In this document: piece after piece, positions 23,431 to 33,789 of the stretch
Position numbering within the stretch: the first letter of the stretch is position 1
How the letters are laid out: each line of letters begins with the position of its first letter
Origin: Aedes albopictus
Lineage: Eukaryota > Arthropoda > Insecta > Diptera > Culicidae
Assembly (NCBI RefSeq): GCF_035046485.1
Contig: NC_085138.1
Location: 331,868,421-331,932,420, forward strand
Length of the DNA stretch: 64,000 nucleotides
Reading direction: 5' to 3'
Made by a program: the position numbers and the translations under genes
The notes under the pieces: model-generated
Database searches by the model: none
What the model saw: the letters and a program-made list of their open reading frames with translations, nothing else
Told to the model about the DNA's origin: nothing

Positions 23431-23795
23431 GTTCCAATTAGCCTAGTCGTTAAGGCTGTCCCAGCAAACATTTTTGCTGTATAAGAGTTGAACAAACCAC
23501 TCTTAAACAAACTTTAGCTTAAGAAACTGTTGTTCAGCTACTTCTGTTTCTTGGGGTGGATCGCCAATCCGGAGACGGCAGGTTCGATTCCCGTTCCAGT
23601 CGGGAGAATTTTCTCAACTTCCTGGGCATTGTGTATCATTGTCCTTGCCCCACAATGTACAAATTCATGCAATGGCAGGCAAAGAAAGTTCTTCAATTAA
23701 AAACTGTGAGAATGCTTAAAGAACACTAAGTTGAAGTGAGGCAAGCCAAGTTCCAGAGAAAACGTCGAGCCATAAAGAAGAAGAAAAAGAAGAAG
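23431..23795 (+). mobile_element. SINE family 3 interrupted by a MITE
   Basis: The head CCTAGTCGTTAAGGCTGT is separated from TCGCCAATCCGGAGACGGC and the B box GGTTCGATTCCCGTTCC by the 97-bp insertion at 23460-23556. The tail has AACACTAAG...AAGAAGAAG. The copy at 33526-33789 is uninterrupted and shows the original join (GGCTATGAATCGCC). Confidence 0.8.
23460..23556. mobile_element. 97-bp MITE inside the SINE head
   Basis: It begins CCCAGCAAACA and ends TGTTTCTTGGGG, an imperfect inverted pair. The body GAACAAACCACTCTTAAAC and TTAGCTTAAGAAACTG recurs in reverse at 53459-53537, confirming it as a repeat family. Confidence 0.7.
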
Positions 23796-23799
23796 GGGC

Positions 23800-24170
23800 G
23801 TTCCGGATGCATTAGGGGACTTTCCAATGATTTCCAAAGCATTCACTGACGTTCTAGTGGGTTTCAAGGTAATTTCAGCAGGATTTATGGGCGTTCCAGG
23901 GGTGTTCTAGTGGCTTCAAGAGTACTAAAGTGGGTTCAGAGCCGTTCCAGGATATTTCAGGACGTTTTAGGTGATATCAAGGGCGTTCCAGGGGGTGTCA
24001 GAGGCGTCATGAACGTTTCATTAGATATATCGCAAATATTACCTGAAACCCTGAATCCCCCTGAAATTTCTCCTGAAACCTCGAAACGCTTGAAACGTCC
24101 CTAAAACCACCTTAGATGCTCAAACAACCCCGAGAACCCCTCTGGAACCCTTCTGAAACTCGCATGCATG
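23800..24170. repeat. S2 satellite with strand switch at ~24030
   Basis: Forward units (GGGCGTTCCAGGGG) to about 24020 are followed by reverse-strand units (CCTGAAACCCTGAATCCCC) to 24170. Confidence 0.75.
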
Positions 24171-24467
24171 CGCTTAGTTTGGTCCCCTTTGCTACATTGT
24201 TATGTGCACTTTTTTTTTTACTTTTCGTTTATTTATTTTATTTTTTTTAATAATCCTGGTAGCTGCGATTGACGGTGAAACAAATCGTGGATTGCTGAGG
24301 CAGTTCATTACCATGGAGCACTTAAAAGACTTCGAATTGGCTGAAGACACTGCTCTCCTAGCTTAACGGCGCTCTGATATACAGAGCAGGCTCGATGATC
24401 TTGCCAATCACTCCTCAGCGGCAGATCAGATCGACATAGGTGCAGATCAGTAGAGAATACGCAATGG

Positions 24468-24896
24468 CTGCACTGCCCCCACTCGCATAACAAAATTTGA
24501 AAAATATTTCGATCATCTCGAAACATTCAAAGATTGAATTGCACATGCATATATAACTGTAACACTGGCGTAGCCACGGGGGGTTTTAGGGTTAAAACCA
24601 CAAACCCCCCCCCCCCCCCTCGCCATCAAGAGGCAAAATTTGTGGAACAAATTTTCAGTGTAAGGGGTCATCCATTAAGTACGTCACGCCGTGAAAATCC
24701 ATGATGGGACTGTTATGCGGGTATTTTTTAATATGGGACGCTCATGACTTGGTATTTTCTTTCACATATTGACATAAAAAAGATGTAATTTTTATGATTG
24801 TTTTGGAAGTACATCGAAAATGGTGACTATTCTTAGTGTTAACTCAAAAGTGATGAAAAGTCAAATGGGACTGTTATGCGAATGGGAACAGTGCAG
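24468..24896. mobile_element. TIR element inside the LINE
   Basis: The left end CTGCACTGCCCCCACTCGCA is matched by the right end TGCGAATGGGAACAGTGCAG. A related ATGGGACTGTTATGCGGG motif lies inside at about 24702. A poly-C run (24604-24621) and the repeat-like GGCGTAGCCACGGGGGG are also inside. Confidence 0.6.
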
Positions 24897-24983
24897 GTTT
24901 TCATCAATAGATGTATGCGGTATATAATTCGTGCATGTTGGCCTCACAATTGGATCTCCAACGTGGAGCTCCATGGTCGATGT

Positions 24984-25215
24984 GGGCTTCGTGGCCGAGC
25001 GGTTAGCGGCGTCAGTCGTTTAGGTGTCTCGTAAGCCTCGGAGTGTGGGTTCGATTCCCGCTCCAGTCGGGGAAAACTTTTCGTCAAACGGAAAATTCTC
25101 CACTGGGCCACTGGGTGTTATATGTGTTGTCCGTTGTCGAATGTTTGTACTGTTCAGTTTGTAGAGGCCGTAAGGTCGAAGACGGTGTAATTGTCTTTTT
25201 TTTTGTCTTATTAAA
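24984..25215 (+). mobile_element. tRNA-derived SINE family 4 inside the LINE
   Basis: A box GTGGCCGAGCGGTTAGCGGC and B box GGGTTCGATTCCCGC form a class-II tRNA-like head. A body and a T-rich end follow. LINE protein similarity stops at HGRC just before it and resumes at KPIATEIR just after, so it is an insertion. I do not see a clean target duplication. Confidence 0.75.
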
Positions 25216-25521
25216 AAGCCGATAGCGACAGAAATTCGGAGGTGGGTCGTCCACACTCTACGCAGGGGCGGAAACGAAGTCTGCAAGCAAGTGTTAGACT
25301 GGAACCCAACAGGACATCGCAGCAGAGGCGGACCCAGAGGCTCATGGCAGCGCAGCCTCACCAACGAAATCAACAGTCGACAGAAATTTGTATTGGCCAC
25401 AGGTGAGATGGCTGGCAATCGCCCAGGATGGAAATTTTTCAATTTGGCCCTCTGCACCACCGTGGGTGCCCAGGACTGAAAGTAAGTATAAAGAATTGTT
25501 GTTCTTGATTGTATCGAAAGA

Positions 25522-25773
25522 ACAATACATAGCTATCTCTGCATTAACTAGTTACTTTATCGGCGCTGTAGTCTTGGAGAATCAAAACGACTGTTTTGGA
25601 TATGTCCCGACGTTTCGACTCAGTTTCGAGTCTTCTTCAATGGGAAAATTCCCTTTGAAGAAAATTCGAAACAGAGTCGAAACGTCGGGACGAATCTAAA
25701 ACAGTCGATTTGATTCTCCAAGACTACAGCGCCGATAAAGTAACTAGTTAATGCAGAGATAGCTATGTATTGT
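25522..25773. mobile_element. Fold-back MITE, long near-perfect arms
   Basis: The arms run from ACAATACATAGCTATCTCTG to its complement ending at 25773. They share TTATCGGCGCTGTAGTCTTG and CCCGACGTTTCGACTC. The loop is near 25647. GAAACGTCGGG also occurs in the element at 55044-55486. Confidence 0.85.
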
Positions 25774-25879
25774 AGCTAGATCACACATATCAGTCGAACT
25801 CTCTTAAGTACCGTCTGCTTTAACTGTTAGTTGAAAAGATTTGTGAAATCGATTTGCATGAGAAACATTTCCAATGGTC

Positions 25880-27550
25880 ACCAGTTTCCCAATTATATCT
25901 ATTTCAATCGAACAAAGCCACAATTATGCAAACCTTTCAATATCCAACGTCCAGCGCCACAAGAGGGGGAGGGCTTAACCTTTCAATAGCTTTCACGCGT
26001 CACCTTTATACTTGCCGAACCGCACCGCACCGACCATACCAAGTGACGAAATTAAGTGTCCCATTCAGAAAACAGACTTGCTGCACAAAGGTTTTCGCCT
26101 CCGCCAAATGGGTTGCATAATCTAGAAATCGGGCCGAAAAAAGGGCCATCGAAACAGCAACACGAGATTTTTCATGCCGCGTCTTTGTCTCAAATTATAG
26201 CGTTTCAACTTGAATCCAATTGCAGGGGAGCAAATTTTAACTTCAGGAATTGTACCAGCAATGGTAAGTGCCCTTGCCGTCGTTGTCGGCTGTCGGGTGA
26301 GTACTTGTCCAATTGAAAATGTGACACTTTTGAAGCGAAAGGGCCTCGAGTGCATCAGTGGACCTCGTTGCACTGACTGCAGCTGAGCACTTCAAGGTAG
26401 TCATCGACCATCGAACGATTCCGCTGAACTCTTCTCAGTTACCCACCCGGTTCATCATCTATCGGTCATAATTGAATCACAAAAGCCGCGACAAGAAGAT
26501 TATTTGAATTTGAATAGCGTGCCGCATGATTTGCATAATGTGACTTCCATTGATCAGTCTGGGATGTTTGGATCGCGCGCCACCGCCGCCGCCGCGTGAA
26601 CTCGTGAGAAATGTTAGAGGCGGATGAGTGGACCGAAGCCATTAGTGGAATTAGTTCCTATAGGGGGATAACGCCGTTGAGGCGTCTAAGTTGTGTCGTA
26701 TCGTCGTCGAATTATTCGAGTGACTTATTGCTGTGAGGTATGTGGAAAGGTCAATGGTGGAGATGCTGGCGCAGCGGAAGTGGGTTCTCCCAACGACGAC
26801 GAACGATTGGGTGAGAAATCGGTGTCAAAATCCACTCGATTTGGACTCATCATCCCACACTTGTCCAGCACCCCGATGAGGTCAAAAAAGCGTGAGTTGA
26901 GCATTCGAGAGCCGCGCACACTTGTACGTGTACCTAGTAGAAAGCGAACGCGACGCGGCTTGGATTTCGTTTGTCTGCCGTTTTGGACGGAGCGGTGGCG
27001 GTGCCCGTTGCGATGTTTATGAATTCTTCACGCGCGCACTATCGGAGTCAACATGAATCCAGCGCAGCTTTTTACGACCCACCGTGATTGGAATGAGTTT
27101 GCAGATTTGGATAGACCACCCGTCAACCGGGCGGGGATTGCGTGTCAACTGAATGCCCTGGACGGACACTAATGGACAATGGTGGACACGGTGATGCGAT
27201 GTGTGCCATGATTTACACAGCCGAATTTTGTTTGATGTGCAGCATTCGTAGTCGTCGTCGTGAAGGTATTCGATTTCAATTACAAGTCAAACATTGTATT
27301 TGGTTCGGCGTGATTTGTTGAGCTGGAGTACCCAGTCAATGTGCATCATCATGGGAAACTATGGACATCGCATTGGGTGTTGATTGTCATCGAGCGTGAG
27401 TGGGCGAATTGTTTGATCTGATGGATGACATTTGTCTAGATTTTTGCTTAGTGGATGGCTCATGTTTAATCTGTTCGCCTGATCTGTCAAGTGATTCTGT
27501 GCAGAATAATATATATGGACCTTTATTGGCATTTATCAGATTTGCTGGTA
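25880..27550. other. Unique block with possible exon on the minus strand
   Basis: There are no repeats of note. A minus-strand frame at 26725-26919 reads RGSRMLNSRFFDLIGVLDKC and has balanced composition. A plus-strand frame covers the same bases (26693-27022). I recognise neither. GC-rich parts (26570-26600, 26930-27030) suggest functional single-copy DNA. Confidence 0.3.
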
Positions 27551-27589
27551 TGTCTTAAACATACTGGAAAAACTTGAAAGTTAGAAGGC

Positions 27590-27725
27590 ACGAAATGTTG
27601 TTAGGAAATTGACAAATTGAGAGACGAAATATATGAAAAAATCGCGTTCTGGTGGGATTTAAACCCACGACTGTGTATTCGCTACACCGGCACTTTAACC
27701 AACTAAGGCACAGAACAGGTAACGA
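27590..27725 (-). mobile_element. SINE family 2 copy
   Basis: On the minus strand, TTAGTTGGTTAAAGTGCCGG (A-box region) and CGTGGGTTTAAATCCCACC (B-box region) are followed by the TCTCTCAATTTGTCAATTTC 3' part shared with 9990-10150. Confidence 0.7.
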
Positions 27726-27884
27726 TTTTACGGAATAGAAAACCAAACTGACTCCGAAGCCACACCGTGAACACTCCCTTTTCACAAATCCATCTCTCTC
27801 TCGGCTTAGATGAATCCACAACACACTCGCGTTTGTGCCCTTTAACCACAAGTAAGAACGAATTGTTTTTATGAAGCCGAGACT

Positions 27885-28945
27885 TACTATCGCACTGGAA
27901 TTCTCTAAAACCCTTCTCAAGTCTCCTGAAAATCTCATGAAGCCTTCCCAAACCTCTTTGAAACTACTTGAAGGCTCCTGAACCCCCTGACATCCCGACT
28001 GAAGCTTCTCTTATTGCCTATACCTCTCCCAGACTTTCTGCAATAGCCTAAACCTCAATAAAATGACTTGGAACCTTTGCGAACCCCCAGAAAGCTGCTT
28101 TGGGACCCTATGCAATCCTACATGCCGGACGGGTCATACATAACCCCAAATGAAAAATAGATGTATAAAATCATCAACTCGATAAAAGTGAGCTCTGTCA
28201 CAAAGTTATTACAAACCTAATCCCCTATTCGGGAAAAATATGAGTAATAGAGCTTGATAAAACACTGACATACTAGAACATTCTGAACACCTAGAAGTTT
28301 GGTATATCAAAATAATTAATACACTAGAAACGTTGAATGCTGATTTGGCAAATGATTTATATTTCTACGTATTTGAAAAGCTTTCTTTATTAATAGGGAA
28401 TAGTTCATCATATCTTGGGATGTTCTGGGTATTCCAAATTCAGTCCGTCAAATCTACAGGAGTAATTTTGTTCGTTTTAACAATACCATTGCATAACCTG
28501 CTGTAATCCGCGAATCTCTTGAAAACTTGAAAGACACTCATTGACGTTATTAGGATAATCAAGGTCATCCAAACTAACTTGGAAATCTATACTCGCAATC
28601 GCAACAGTAGTCATATCCGCTATACAGAGTAACATTGCATAATGAACTAAACCTACTGGACCTATTTGAAGACCCATACAAATTGTTAACTGATGTTTGA
28701 TGATCTCCAATAACTCATATTGGTATTGGTCAACCATCTGCAAACGCAACTAATGAACAAACTCCCTCAGACCTGCTGAAATCCCTCTGGCATTTTAGAA
28801 GCTTCTTTAAAATCTTTCGAATCCTCCGATAACCCTTCTGAAGCCCCATGAAGCTTCTCTGAAACTCCAGTGAAACATCTATGAAACGCTCTTGAGTTCC
28901 GGGGAAACTCGTATAACCCTACCGAAACTTGTTGAAAACTCTGTT
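27885..28945 (-). repeat. S2 satellite blocks around a featureless stretch
   Basis: 27885-28110 and 28760-28945 hold reverse-strand S2 units (CCTGAAAACTC, CTGAAACCCCTG type). Between them, 28111-28759, I see no repeat or gene that I can support; the frame at 28477-28749 has no motif. Confidence 0.6.
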
Positions 28946-29353
28946 ATTTTTTTTTATAAACGAAAAACTCAAATTTCATAAACACAGTGTGTATCAGTAG
29001 GTCGGCTCCAGAGGCACGTTCTCTTCAATTTGGGAAATTTGTGACATCGCCATGAACACGAGCCTATTCATCATTTACCTGAGGGAGAAGGGAAGGATAA
29101 AAAACGATGGGACAGGGGAAAGGACAGGTAAGGAAATAGGGTTCAAACCGTGCCCTGAAAAGAGCACAGTGATAACGCATAAAGCGTAAAAAGAGCCTAT
29201 AGCTCTTTACCACAGCTCTTTATGCACAGCTATCACATGCAAATGAATCAGCTTGCTGAATATTCGCCATGTGATAGCTGAGTCGGCAGTGGTCAGTCAA
29301 TGCTTTGATCAGCACGCTGCAATTGTGCTTTGACAGATTTGTTAGATACTTCG

Positions 29354-30130
29354 TCACCCCAAGAGATGGCTCAGTAAAATACAATTTTGTTTGACGACAT
29401 GACACGACATGACTCCACTATTCCAGTATTGTTTGTGCTGCTGAGTGGCAGCCCAGGTGTCAATCTGAAGCTTTACCCAACACTTTGATACCGGAATAGT
29501 TGGCTCAGGGCCAATGAAGTCATGTGATGCTCCAGTGCGAGCTAACTCATCAGCCAATTCATTTCCAGCGATGGAAGAATGGCCAGGTACCCATACAAGG
29601 TGAAAATCGTTTGCTGAATTCAGCTCCTCGATTTGAGTTCGACAAGCGATAACTATCTTTGACCTGTACTTGGCCGACGCAAGTGCTATAATAGCAGCCT
29701 GGCTATCTGAACATAGGTATATTACTTTGCCCATTACGTGCTGCTGAAGTGCTGATTGCACTCCGCACATAAGAAAAAATATTTCGGCCTGAAAAACGTT
29801 GCAGTGTCTACCAAGTGAGTGTGACTGATACAGCCTTAGCTCACGAGAATAAACACCAGCACCTGCTCGACCTTCGAGAAGGGAGCCATCAGTATAACAT
29901 ACGATGCCGTCTGAAATACTTCTCTCTGGATAACCAGATGTCCACTTTTCTCGGGAAGGTAATTTCGTGGAAAATGTCCTATATGGGAAATTACAAGCAA
30001 TTGTAAGATCACTTGGAGCAAGGACAACTTTATCCCAATTCACCAAAAGTGGAAACAACGAGGTGTGTGTTGAACTGCGGTTCACAGGAGTTTCCTCTAG
30101 TAAACCGAGACCCATAGACGGTAAGTGCAA
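29354..30130 (-). pseudogene. RNase H domain of the I-like LINE
   Basis: This is the longest intact part of the dead LINE. RNase H catalytic positions are visible in order: YTDGSLLEG (D), FQAEIFFLM (E), CSDSQAAI (D) and VPGHSSIAGNELADELAR (H and D). RNase H1-type domains degrade the RNA strand of RNA:DNA hybrids. The C-terminal continuation ends early at 29220 (FACDSCA), short of the usual cysteine-rich tail. Confidence 0.85.
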
Positions 30131-30235
30131 GAAAAAGCTTCTTGTTTGAGATGAATGTGTAGTGGGGAAACATCAAAGAGAACTTCGAGCGCTGCCGTGG
30201 GAGTTGAAGAGAACGCTCCAGACATCGCTATCCTT

Positions 30236-30291
30236 GATTGATTGATTTGTCTTTATTAGAGAGACTTTCAGCCCTTGGCTGGTTCGTCTCT
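30236..30291 (-). mobile_element. 56-bp hairpin retroposon with 12-bp target duplication
   Basis: ATCGCTATCCTT is duplicated exactly at 30224-30235 and 30292-30303. The insert, read on the minus strand, starts AGAGACGAACCAGCC, folds (AGAGAC with GTCTCT; AGCC with GGCT), then has CTAATAAAG and an (AATC)n-like tail. The LINE reading frame continues on either side (QRIAMSGAFSS). A second copy with the same 5' end lies at 53194-53243. Confidence 0.85.
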
Positions 30292-30299
30292 ATCGCTAT

Positions 30300-31226
30300 C
30301 CTTTGTAGATGGCCTTATTTTGATTGGACCGTTTTCACTTCGCCCTTTTGCCACCACACAAGATACCCAAGGGCCAATATTGGACGAACAACAGTCCTGT
30401 AAATCCATTTGATATACTTGGGTTTTGGACCCCAAGTTGTACCAAAGGTTCGCCGGCACCTGTTCAGTCATATGGATTTCAGAATCAAAGAGACGCGAAG
30501 GTCGAACACCATTACGGTTTCGCTTTTCCGTGAAAAGAACAATAGATGTTTTACTCAAATTTGCCGAAAGGCCATATTGGCGACACCAACCCTCAACTAC
30601 CTGAAGAGCTTTTACATCAGGTCAAAAAGGGTGCTGATGCACATAAGTAGGAAAACCGTTAATATTGAGTTGCCTCAATAGCGTATCTGCTACGAGATTC
30701 CACAAAAGCGGTGATAAGACTCCCCCTTGGGGGCATCCACAAACACTCAATTTCGTAATCGCCGCTTGACACATTGTCGAGAAGAGATGTCGGTATTTGA
30801 GCATTTGGTGAATCCAATTGGAAATCATTGGAGATATACCACGACCCCGTGCGGCTTCCAATATGGCATCGAAAGGCACGTTGTCCAAGGCACCCTCGAT
30901 ATCTAAGAAAACACCCAAGCAAGATTGCTTTTAAGCGAATGCCTTCTCGATATCGTAAACAACTTTGTGTAAAAAAGTAATAGTGGACTTTCCAGATTGG
31001 TAAGCATTTTGGTTCACATGAAGAGGCACATTGGCCAGATGATCATCACCGATGTGATGATCGGCAATACGTTCTGAGCATTTCAGATGAAAAGAGGTCA
31101 AACTGATAGGTCTGAAACTCTTTGCTACTTCATGTGACGCACGACCCACTTTCGGAATAAACTTTACAGTAATATCACGCAAGGAGTTGGAAATATACCC
31201 TGTAGCAAAACGGCAAACAAGAAGTT
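30300..31226 (-). pseudogene. RT domain of the I-like LINE, degenerate
   Basis: The motifs VKFIPKVGRASHEVAKSFRP, LTSFHLKCSERI and YQSGKSTITFLHK are followed by FLDIEGALDNVPFDAI and CGCPQGGVLSPLLWNLVAD. The catalytic FADD segment is missing (NGFPTYVHQHP runs into post-RT sequence). Downstream ANLSKTSIVLF and, in another frame, KPKYIKWIYRTVVRPILA are present, so several frameshifts occur. Confidence 0.85.
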
Positions 31227-33056
31227 TTTGCCTTTTTCGTACACCAAGGTGTACCGAAAGGCTATATGTTCACTCCAAAAATGAAAATTTGATAGAGCCT
31301 CCGGAGGGGTCAAGTCTTATATACCAATCGACTCAGCTCGACGAATTGAGGTGATGTCTGTGTGTGTGTATGTGTGTGTGTGGGTGTGTGTATGTGTGTG
31401 TGTGTGTGTATGTGTGTGTACAAAAAAACTCACATCACTTTTTGGCAGTAAACCTCAACCGATTTTATTGTTTCCTATTGAAAATGGTTCAGATCGGTCC
31501 AGCCGTTCCGGAGTTATGGCCATTTAGGTGTTCCGGACCGATACCCCAGGAAGGGGCCAGATATGAAAACGCTACAAACCCATCCATGCGGCACATTAAA
31601 CTACGGCATTTTCGATAACTTGATGAATGGTAAGCAGAAACATAGTCTCAGACCATATCTGAACCGGTAGTGTCTCGGAACCGGTTCCGGGTGTCCCGCC
31701 GGAAGTGACCAAACATAGAAGTGAACTAAACCCATGCATGCGACATATCAAACCGCGGCTTTTTCGATAACGTGGTGAACAGTAAGCAGGAAAACATTCT
31801 CAAACCATATCGGAACCAGTAGTGTTCCGGAACCGGTTACAAATGTCCCGCCGGAAGTGGCCAAGTATTAAAGTTAACCAAACCCATGCATGCGACATAT
31901 CAAATAGTGGCTTTTTTGATATCCTGATGAACAGTAAGCAGGATAATATTCTCAGACCATATCTGAACCGGTTGTGTCCTGGAACCGGTTCCGGGTGTCC
32001 CGTCGGAAGTGGCCAAATATAAAATTGAAATAAAACCATGCATGTGACATATCAAACCACAGCTTTTTCGATAACCTGATGAACAGTAAGCAGGAAAGTA
32101 TTCTCAGACCATATCAGAACCGGTTCCAGATGTTCCGCCGGAGGTGGAGGTGGCAAAGTATAAAAGTTAATTAAACCCATGCAAGGGACATATCAAATCG
32201 TGGCTTTTTTGATATCCTGATGAACAGTAAGCAGGAAAATATTTTCAGAACATATCTGAATCGGTTGTGATCCAGAACCGGTTCCGGGTGTCCCGCCGGA
32301 AATGGCCAAATATAAAAGGAAACCAAACCCATGCAAGCGACACATCAAATCGCGGATTTTAAGGTATCTTGATTTGACAAAAAAAAAAGTTTCCGGCCAT
32401 ATTGGGGACAACCGGTAGTGTTCCGCAACCGATTACGGTTGCCCCATCGGAAGTGGTCAAATGTAAAGGAGAACCAAACCCATAAATTCGACACATTTAA
32501 TGACTTTTTAGGTAAGCTGATGAACGGTTAACAAAGAAAAATCACAGACCATACTTTGGAAAACCAATAGTGTGCCGAAACCGGTCCCAGGTGCCCCGAC
32601 GGAAGTGGTCAAATGTAAAAAAAAACCAAACGCATACACGCAGCACAATTAATAACGGCTTTTTCGATAACGCGAAGAACGGTCAGCAAGAAAATAGTCT
32701 CAGGTCAGTAGTGTTCCGGAACCAGATTCGAGTGCCACGCCGGTACTGGCGAAATACACGAATGAACCAAACCCATACATGCATTACATCAATTTGCGAC
32801 TTTTTAGGAGAACTGATTAATAATTTGCATGAAACTAGTCTAAGACTACATCAGGGACAATCAGTAAATGGTAAAATGTGAACCGAAAGTTGTAAATGTG
32901 AAATTGAATCAAATCCATGCGTGTCGTACCATAAAACCACGCTAATTCGACAATGATTGCTGTCAAATTACCTGTGTAAACTTTCAATTCGATAAACTAA
33001 CTCTATTTTAGTTTTGTTTAGATTGTATGATTTGTTTTTGAACACAAATCTTACAG

Positions 33057-33206
33057 ATATTGTGGTGGTACGAATTGATAGCTTGTACATTTTACGATTG
33101 TTGGCTTCCGAGGTTCACTACGGTTGATCTCCAAACGGATCAGGTGTCGGAATGCACCAAATTAGAACTTTCGGAAGAAGCAGCTGCACGAGGAGCCGCT
33201 GCGGGT
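33057..33206 (+). other. Exon-like 150-bp open segment within element copy B
   Basis: It is bounded by CTTACAG and a strong donor GTGTAAGTAAC (GT at 33207). The segment is exactly 50 codons and open (SECTKLELSEEAAARGAAAG at its end). The last part loosely recalls the ATP-binding end of sugar/glycerol kinases (STALGAA-type), but this is weak. It is not part of the 150-bp array and has no counterpart seen in copy A. Confidence 0.3.
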
Positions 33207-33325
33207 GTAAGTAACATCACAATATCGTATCATTCGTATTTACAGTGTATTACACTGTGACATTTGATCATTTTTTTAATTCAACAAATTTCGAATGAGC
33301 GGGGTACAAGTTAAAAAGTGTCTTA

Positions 33326-33469
33326 TTAACCCTAAAAGGGTTACATGGGGCCATGAAGGTATCCCTTTTAGGCCGTTCGCAATGCTGTTTTATTTTGTAG
33401 GGCGAGTTTTAAAATTTTTAAAACTCGCCATACAAAATAAAACAGCATTGCGAACGGCCTTAGGGTTAA
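33326..33469. mobile_element. piggyBac-like MITE, TTAA-flanked palindrome
   Basis: TTAA flanks both ends (33326-33329 and 33466-33469). The termini read CCCTAAAAGG and CCTTAGGG. The inside is a perfect ~45-bp-arm palindrome from GGCCGTTCGCAATGC (33371) to its complement at about 33460. TTAA targets and CCC-starting ends are hallmarks of piggyBac. Confidence 0.75.
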
Positions 33470-33525
33470 AGAGTGATGAATACGCGGGGTTTGACAGTAC
33501 ATCAAATAGCAGCTTTTTTGATAAC

Positions 33526-33789
33526 TTCTTCTTCTTCTTTATAGCTCGACGTTCGCATTGGAACTTGGCCTGCCTTTCTTCTACTTAGTGTTCTTTAGAG
33601 CACTTCCACAGTTAATAATTGAAGGGTTTTCTTTGCCCGCCATTGTATTAATTTGTATATTGTGAGGCAAGTTAAATGATACACTATGCTCAGGAAGTCG
33701 AGAAAATGTTCCCGACCGGAACGGGAATCAAACCCGCCGTTTCCGGATTGGCGATTCATAGCCTTAACCACTAGGCCAACTGGAGACCC
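33526..33789 (-). mobile_element. SINE family 3, perfect 12-bp target duplication
   Basis: TTTTTTGATAAC is duplicated at 33514-33525 and 33790-33801. On the minus strand the head reads GGCCTAGTGGTTAAGGC, the B box GGGTTTGATTCCCGTTCC, and the tail ends AAGAAGAAG. It sits in a unit of the 150-bp array, so it is younger than the array. Confidence 0.9.

Larger units (their letters stand above)
24288..25479 (+). pseudogene. Decayed LINE: RT and C-terminal pieces split by two insertions
   Basis: The first piece (about 24288-24460) reads EHLKDFELAEDTALLA, then a stop, then RRSDIQSRLDDLANHSSAA, an RT active-site region in which the FADD box has become LAED. The second piece resumes at about 24890 (VFINRCMRYIIRACWPHNW). 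After a SINE it continues from 25222 with RRWVVHTLRRGGNEVCKQV, DWNPTGHRSRGGPRGSW and the frame-shifted C-terminal end ALCTTVGAQD. About 250 residues between RT and C-terminus are gone. Non-functional. Confidence 0.75.

Noticed and set aside
24984..25065. tRNA-Leu or tRNA-Ser gene
   Set aside because: It interrupts a LINE reading frame and continues into a SINE body with a T-rich tail.
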